This document shows, one piece after another, positions 59,466 to 64,000 of a stretch of 64,000 bases of DNA. The notes beneath the pieces are model-generated. The model saw only the letters and a program-made list of their open reading frames with translations. It did no database searches and had not been told where the DNA came from. This DNA is from an uncultured Dorea sp. (lineage in GTDB: Bacteria; Bacillota_A; Clostridia; Lachnospirales; Lachnospiraceae). Numbering within the stretch: the first letter of the stretch is position 1; every line of letters starts with the position of its first letter. Position numbers and translations under genes: made by a program. The DNA lies in NCBI GenBank assembly GCA_910578865.1, contig CAJTRM010000018.1:5005-69004 (forward strand), given 5' to 3'.

Positions 59466-59494
59466 TTGACTTTTTCGCGGAATAATGAGATAAT
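59466..59494 (+). promoter_or_regulatory. Promoter of pckA
   Basis: TTGACT (59466-59471), 17 bases, GATAAT (59489-59494), close to consensus. The untranslated leader is about 88 bases. Confidence 0.85.
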
Positions 59495-59588
59495 AGCACA
59501 AATGTCGCTGTAAACAAAGTAGTGCTGTTTGGAACTATAAACGGCAGCGTCAAAGTTGAAAAATTGAAAGAAAAGAGGTTAATGTGAG

Positions 59589-61193
59589 ATGGCAAAAATC
59601 GATTTAAGCAAGTATGGTATTACCGGAACTACAGAAGTTGTGTACAACCCTTCTTACGAATTGTTGTTCGAGGAAGAGACCAGACCGGAACTTGAAGGTT
59701 TTGAAAAAGGCCAGGTAAGTGAACTTGGCGCAGTTAACGTTATGACTGGTATCTATACAGGCCGTTCACCAAAAGATAAGTTTATCGTTATGGATGAAAA
59801 TTCAAAAGATACTGTATGGTGGACGACAGATGAATATAAAAATGACAACCATCCGGCTTCACAGGAGGCATGGGATACCGTAAAAGACATCGCATTAAAA
59901 GAGCTTTCCGGCAAGAGGCTTTTCGTAGTAGACGCATTCTGCGGCACGAATGCGGATACACGTATGGCAATCCGCTTTATTATGGAAGTTGCATGGCAGG
60001 CTCATTTTGTCAAGAACATGTTCATTGTTCCTACAGATGCAGAGCTTGAAACCTTTGAGCCTGATTTTGTTGTATATAATGCTTCTAAGGCAAAGGTTGA
60101 GAATTACAAAGAGCTGGGTCTGAATTCTGAGACGGCGGCAATGTTCAATATTTCAAGCCGCGAGCAGGTTATCGTAAATACATGGTACGGCGGAGAGATG
60201 AAGAAGGGTATGTTCTCTATGATGAACTACTATCTGCCTCTTAAGGGGATTGCTTCTATGCACTGTTCTGCAAATACAGACATGAATGGTGAGAATACGG
60301 CAATTTTCTTCGGTCTGTCAGGTACAGGCAAGACAACGCTGTCAACAGATCCTAAGCGTCTCCTGATCGGTGATGATGAGCACGGATGGGACGACAACGG
60401 TGTATTCAACTTTGAAGGCGGCTGCTATGCAAAGGTGATTGATCTTGATAAAGAGTCTGAGCCGGATATTTACAATGCGATCAAACGTAATGCACTTCTT
60501 GAGAACGTAACATTAGACGCAGAGGGCAAGATTGACTTTACAGATAAGAGTGTAACAGAGAATACTCGTGTATCTTATCCGATTGACCATATTGAGAAGA
60601 TTGTTCGTCCGGTTTCTGCAGCTCCGGCAGCGAAAGAAGTTATTTTCCTGTCAGCGGATGCTTTTGGGGTACTTCCTCCGGTATCAATCCTGACTCCGGA
60701 ACAGACACAGTATTATTTCCTGTCAGGGTTCACGGCAAAGCTTGCAGGTACAGAGCGCGGGATCACAGAGCCGACTCCTACCTTCTCAGCATGCTTCGGC
60801 CAGGCATTCTTAGAGCTTCATCCGACCAAATATGCACAGGAGCTTGTGAAGAGGATGGAGATGAGCGGAGCCAAGGCATATCTGGTAAATACCGGATGGA
60901 ACGGAACAGGGAAACGTATTTCCATTAAAGATACCCGTGGTATTATCGATGCCATCTTAAACGGGGATATTTTAAATGCACCTACAAAGAAGATCCCTTA
61001 CTTTAACTTTGAAGTTCCGACAGAGCTTCCGGGCGTGGATTCCAACATTCTTGATCCGCGTGATACTTACGGTGACGCATCTGAGTGGGAGGCGAAAGCA
61101 AAAGACCTTGCACAGAGATTTGTTAAAAACTTTGCGAAATATGAAGGAAATGAAGCCGGAAAGGCGCTTGTTTCAGCAGGACCTTCTGTATAG
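59589..61193 (+). CDS. pckA: Phosphoenolpyruvate carboxykinase (ATP)
   Basis: A 534-residue ATP-type PEPCK. P-loop FGLSGTGKTT (242-249 core), the metal/substrate segment IGDDEHGWDDNGVFNFEGGCY, and TYTGRSPKDKF-like YTGRSPKDKF near the N-terminus. It interconverts oxaloacetate and PEP; in gut anaerobes it often runs toward oxaloacetate with ATP gain. Codon choice is more biased than in neighbouring genes, consistent with high expression from the strong promoter. Confidence 0.95.
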   Translation: MAKIDLSKYGITGTTEVVYNPSYELLFEEETRPELEGFEKGQVSELGAVNVMTGIYTGRSPKDKFIVMDENSKDTVWWTTDEYKNDNHPASQEAWDTVKDIALKELSGKRLFVVDAFCGTNADTRMAIRFIMEVAWQAHFVKNMFIVPTDAELETFEPDFVVYNASKAKVENYKELGLNSETAAMFNISSREQVIVNTWYGGEMKKGMFSMMNYYLPLKGIASMHCSANTDMNGENTAIFFGLSGTGKTTLSTDPKRLLIGDDEHGWDDNGVFNFEGGCYAKVIDLDKESEPDIYNAIKRNALLENVTLDAEGKIDFTDKSVTENTRVSYPIDHIEKIVRPVSAAPAAKEVIFLSADAFGVLPPVSILTPEQTQYYFLSGFTAKLAGTERGITEPTPTFSACFGQAFLELHPTKYAQELVKRMEMSGAKAYLVNTGWNGTGKRISIKDTRGIIDAILNGDILNAPTKKIPYFNFEVPTELPGVDSNILDPRDTYGDASEWEAKAKDLAQRFVKNFAKYEGNEAGKALVSAGPSV

Positions 61194-61274
61194 ATATGAC
61201 CCGGCATAGTTTACAGGTGAACGGATGCCGGAAGGAACGATAAAAACAATTAAGAACAATAAATGTTAAAATAG

Positions 61275-61303
61275 TTGTAAAATCCACACGAATGGGTTAT
61301 AAT
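61275..61303 (+). promoter_or_regulatory. Promoter of the non-coding RNA unit
   Basis: TTGTAA (61275-61280), 17 bases, TATAAT (61298-61303). No open frame with a ribosome site follows before the terminator at 61506. Confidence 0.8.
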
Positions 61304-61309
61304 AGTTCC

Positions 61310-61552
61310 AGTAAACCTGAAATGTTCGACAACTTCTGTAATTTTGAACCTACAAAACTTTAAACGGGACTCTTATATCTCCGTAATATGTCAAGCCTCC
61401 GATTGATGCAGGGGAAGACAAAAAAGCGGATGCGGACACCCACCTGGCTGCGGCTAGGAGTCAAAATACAGAAACCGGCATTTTGGGAGATACAAAAGAT
61501 AAGGCAGGTGCCGCAGTATAATTAGAAATAATTATTGCGGCACCTCTTTTTT
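61310..61552 (+). ncRNA. ssrS: Structured non-coding RNA, probable 6S RNA
   Basis: The 525-base gap between pckA and spoIID holds a self-contained transcription unit of about 240 bases. It has a near-consensus promoter, no credible coding frame, and a strong terminator. TATCTCC (61376-61382) pairs with GGAGATA (61486-61492), enclosing about 100 bases with further short helices, which fits the long hairpin with internal bubble of 6S RNA. The size of roughly 190 bases before the terminator also fits. The identification rests on layout and general look, not on a covariance model. The remaining 61553-61719 shows nothing clear. Confidence 0.55.
61506..61552 (+). terminator. Terminator of the non-coding RNA unit
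   Basis: AGGTGCCGCA (61506-61515) pairs perfectly with TGCGGCACCT (61536-61545) across a 20-base AT-rich loop, followed by CTTTTTT. Confidence 0.9.
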
Positions 61553-61719
61553 GTGCCGTATTTTTTGATATAAGATATTCTGACACGAAATAGGGTTCTT
61601 TTTTGCAGAAGACCCTAATATATCTAGTGTAACAGATTATAAACGATATCCTCCGGGCTTTACGGAATATATGTCCCTGAGGGTTGGAATTTCAGAGGAG
61701 CAGAAACGGACAAGGATTC

Positions 61720-63060
61720 ATGGGAATTAGAAGAAGGCAGAACAGCCACCGTAAAAGTATATATTTGTGTGCCTGCATCCTGTGCAGCGCCTTTCTGGTG
61801 GTGACGGCGGTGCATTGGCTTCCGGATCAGGCAAGAGAATTAAAGATCCGGCTCGGAATGGAAAAGGAACATTCAGACAAGGAACCGGACGAAAAGACGC
61901 AGGAAGAAGTGAAGCCGGATATCAGAGACAATCCTGATATCCGTGTATTGCTGATGACGGACGGATACCGGGATATTGTGCATTCGGAAGTAAGTGTGTC
62001 TGCAAAAAACGGATTTACACTTACCTATGGGAATGAAACGGAAGAGTACGGGGACGAAGCCGTTACGATCCGGCCGGATGATGTCAGGTTCGGGCAGGGG
62101 AATATACAGATTCAGGCAAAGGAAGGAAGCATAACTCTGGAAAGTCTGAACAGAGGATGCGGGACACCGGAGTATGACGGTACGATAGAGCTTCGCACGA
62201 CCGCGGAAGGGATTGTGATCATCAATGAGCTGCCGGTGGAGAGTTATCTGTGCAGGGTGGTTCCGAGTGAAATGCCGGCAGGTTATGAACTGGAAGCTTT
62301 AAAGGCGCAGGCAGTGTGTGCAAGGAGCTTTGCCTTCCGCCAGATGGAAAGCTATAGTTATCCTGAGTATGAGGCTCATGTCAACGACAGCACCGCTTAT
62401 CAGGTGTATGGGAATTCAAAGCCTCAGGAATCTTCTACGAGAGCTGTGTCGGAGACAGGCGGGCAGACTGTCCGGTATAACGGGAACATTGTGTCGACTT
62501 ATTATTATTCCACCTCCTGCGGTAATACGACCAGTGTGGAGGCATGGGGAACGCAGCCGACAGACAGCAATGCTTATCTGAAATCGGTAGAGGTGGCGGG
62601 GAAAGACGGAGACTACGAAAAGGAACTTCCCTGGTATAGGTGGAAAGCCGAAGTGCCGGTTCAGATCCTGGCAGAATCCATCGGCCGCTACACGGAGAAA
62701 GATATCGGCAATTTACATACTGTTGAAGTTACGGCGCGCGGTCCCGGAGATGTCGCAGTGCAGATTACCGCTGCAGGAGATAAGGGAAGTGTAACGGTAG
62801 AAACGGAAAATAAGATACGTACGGCACTGGCCGGAGATTATGAGATTGAGCGTCAGGACGGAAGTAAGTCAAAATGTTCCAGACTTTTGCCAAGTGCATT
62901 TATTACAATTGAAAAATCAGGGAATACTTTTATTATAAACGGAGGCGGTTTTGGCCACGGCATCGGAATGAGCCAGAGTGGTGCGAACCAGATGGCAAAA
63001 CAGGGAAAAGATTATCAGGAAATCCTGAAGCTGTTCTACCAGGGAGTCACAATCGAATAG
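61720..63060 (+). CDS. spoIID: Stage II sporulation protein D (SpoIID)
   Basis: A 446-residue SpoIID/LytB protein: short basic N-terminus, membrane anchor (YLCACILCSAFLVVTAV), acidic linker, then the SpoIID domain with SYLCRVVPSEMPAGYELEA (catalytic glutamate in PSEMP), LKAQAVCARSFA, and the end GGGFGHGIGMSQSGANQMAKQG. It is a lytic transglycosylase of the engulfment machinery, indicating a spore former. ATG 61720 has a modest site (AAGG five bases upstream); an in-frame TTG at 61684 has none better. Confidence 0.93.
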   Translation: MGIRRRQNSHRKSIYLCACILCSAFLVVTAVHWLPDQARELKIRLGMEKEHSDKEPDEKTQEEVKPDIRDNPDIRVLLMTDGYRDIVHSEVSVSAKNGFTLTYGNETEEYGDEAVTIRPDDVRFGQGNIQIQAKEGSITLESLNRGCGTPEYDGTIELRTTAEGIVIINELPVESYLCRVVPSEMPAGYELEALKAQAVCARSFAFRQMESYSYPEYEAHVNDSTAYQVYGNSKPQESSTRAVSETGGQTVRYNGNIVSTYYYSTSCGNTTSVEAWGTQPTDSNAYLKSVEVAGKDGDYEKELPWYRWKAEVPVQILAESIGRYTEKDIGNLHTVEVTARGPGDVAVQITAAGDKGSVTVETENKIRTALAGDYEIERQDGSKSKCSRLLPSAFITIEKSGNTFIINGGGFGHGIGMSQSGANQMAKQGKDYQEILKLFYQGVTIE

Positions 63061-63109
63061 ACAAATCAGGGAAAATCGGGTACAATATAGAGAAAATCGG
63101 GAGAGCACA

Positions 63110-63976
63110 ATGAAACGGTTAAAAAATGTCTATGCAAAATTTATACAGATCACCACGGACATCTCAGAGGATCATGTGGGCGCCTATGCTGCACAGACGG
63201 CATATTTCTTTATGCTGTGTTTTATTCCGATTATCTTGCTTCTGCTGACGCTGGTACGCTATACACCGGTGACGAAGGCGGATGTGATGACTGCTGTAAT
63301 CCGTGTGTTTCCCACATCTGTGGACTCTATGATTACCTCTATCGTTAATCAGGTGTATAACCAGTCCATGGGGATCATCCCTGTTACTGTTGTAGTGGCG
63401 CTGTGGTCGGCCGGGAAAGGTGTGCTTGCCATGACCAGCGGGCTTAACTGCATTTACAAATGTCCGGAGACACGGAATTACGTGCTGCTGCGGATCAGGG
63501 CAACGCTCTACACAGTAATGTTTATTATCGTTATTATTTTCCTGCTGGTATTGTCAGTATTCGGAAATAGCCTGAATCTTTTTGTGGCAGAATATGTGCC
63601 TATTATAAAAAATCTTGCCGACTGGCTGATCAGAGCCAGAACAGTCATCACGCCGGCTGTTCTGATGATTTTCTGTCTGCTGATCTATAAGTTTCTCCCC
63701 AACCGGAGAGACCGGCTGATCAAGCAGCTTCCCGGGGCGGTGTTTGCGGCCATCGGCTGGATGGTGGTATCGTGGATATTTTCAGTGTATGTGGACATTT
63801 TCCAGGGATTTACCAGTATGTACGGAAGCCTTACGACAATTGTCCTCATTATGCTGTGGATGTATTTCTGCATGTACAGTATCCTGCTGGGCGGAGAAGT
63901 GAACCTTATCATGTATGATAAGGTGTTTGTCGGGAAAGAGGCTGAGGAAAGGCAGAAAGGTCATTTAAAAAGATAA
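63110..63976 (+). CDS. YihY/virulence factor BrkB family membrane protein
   Basis: A 288-residue protein with six membrane segments. DHVGAYAAQTAYFFMLCFIPIILLLLTLV at the start and GVLAMTSGLNCIYK and the C-terminal FQGFTSMYGSLTTIVLIMLWMYFCMYSILLGGEVN match the YihY family (once called RNase BN). The function is not settled; an integral membrane transport or envelope role is assumed. It follows spoIID by 49 bases, perhaps with its own weak promoter. Confidence 0.92.
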   Translation: MKRLKNVYAKFIQITTDISEDHVGAYAAQTAYFFMLCFIPIILLLLTLVRYTPVTKADVMTAVIRVFPTSVDSMITSIVNQVYNQSMGIIPVTVVVALWSAGKGVLAMTSGLNCIYKCPETRNYVLLRIRATLYTVMFIIVIIFLLVLSVFGNSLNLFVAEYVPIIKNLADWLIRARTVITPAVLMIFCLLIYKFLPNRRDRLIKQLPGAVFAAIGWMVVSWIFSVYVDIFQGFTSMYGSLTTIVLIMLWMYFCMYSILLGGEVNLIMYDKVFVGKEAEERQKGHLKR

Positions 63977-63993
63977 TTTAACAGAAACATTTC

Positions 63994-63999
63994 TTGACA
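63994..63999 (+). promoter_or_regulatory. Consensus -35 box cut by the window edge
   Basis: TTGACA sits one base from the end of the sequence, after the YihY-family gene. It is probably the -35 box of the next transcription unit; the -10 is outside. Confidence 0.35.
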
Positions 64000-64000
64000 T

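Noticed and set aside
1..64000. tRNA, rRNA, CRISPR arrays, prophage and insertion sequences
   Set aside because: Looked for cloverleaf-like and repeat-spacer patterns and transposase or integrase motifs; none were found.

Overview
The window looks like a chromosomal segment of a spore-forming gut Firmicute of the Lachnospiraceae (Clostridium cluster XIVa) type. The evidence is a choloylglycine/bile salt hydrolase, a GH112 galacto-N-biose-type phosphorylase, lineage-typical small proteins (DUF6465-like and DUF6903-like), spoIID, ferredoxin-dependent oxoacid metabolism and Gram-positive ribosome binding sites throughout. No tRNA, rRNA, CRISPR array, insertion sequence or integrase was seen, so accessory content here is catabolic rather than mobile.

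Layout. (1) 1-13.3 kb is one long plus-strand catabolic operon. It runs: end of a CUT2 sugar ABC importer, DhaL and DhaK kinase subunits, a P-loop ATPase, a four-subunit 2-oxoacid:ferredoxin oxidoreductase, split transketolase, butyrate-kinase-like and phosphotransacylase-like enzymes, a fumarylacetoacetate-hydrolase-fold protein, a long transaldolase-like protein and a GntR regulator. Together they suggest import of a sugar, aldol/ketol cleavage, trapping of a dihydroxyacetone-like product by kinase, oxidation of a 2-oxoacid to acyl-CoA, and ATP recovery through an acyl phosphate. I do not recognise this combination as a named pathway; it is my best candidate for an undescribed system. (2) 13.4-15.7 kb holds a GNAT acetyltransferase, a maltose-type O-acetyltransferase and the bile salt hydrolase. 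(3) 15.75-23.5 kb has a LysR regulator divergent from a TIM-barrel isomerase/dehydratase, an old-yellow-enzyme reductase, a shikimate dehydrogenase homologue and two transporters; a shikimate/quinate-like cyclic acid route is the best guess.

(4) 23.6-36.5 kb is a sugar-utilisation locus: sensor kinase, response regulator, ABC importer, GH2, GH65, beta-phosphoglucomutase and MFS. It is damaged: six apparent frameshifts in four genes, a 15-base C tract, and probable in-frame losses in two more. Apart from that block almost every gene in the window reads cleanly. (5) 36.5-38.6 kb has a NiaR-like repressor, a YitT protein and a lysine/alanine-rich DUF6465 protein. (6) 38.6-46.3 kb is an intact GH112 phosphorylase and sugar ABC importer locus with an AraC regulator; the two promoters share a 27-bp element at identical distance from the -10 boxes.

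(7) 46.4-52.6 kb carries metNIQ on the minus strand, divergent from a uroporphyrinogen-decarboxylase-family protein, then feoAB on the minus strand behind a near-perfect Fur box. (8) 52.6-59.4 kb has a cell-wall-anchored thioester/DUF11-type surface protein followed closely by leuCD, an NhaC antiporter, thrC and a small membrane protein. (9) 59.4-64 kb has pckA with a strong promoter, a promoter-to-terminator non-coding RNA unit (probably 6S RNA), spoIID and a YihY-family membrane protein.
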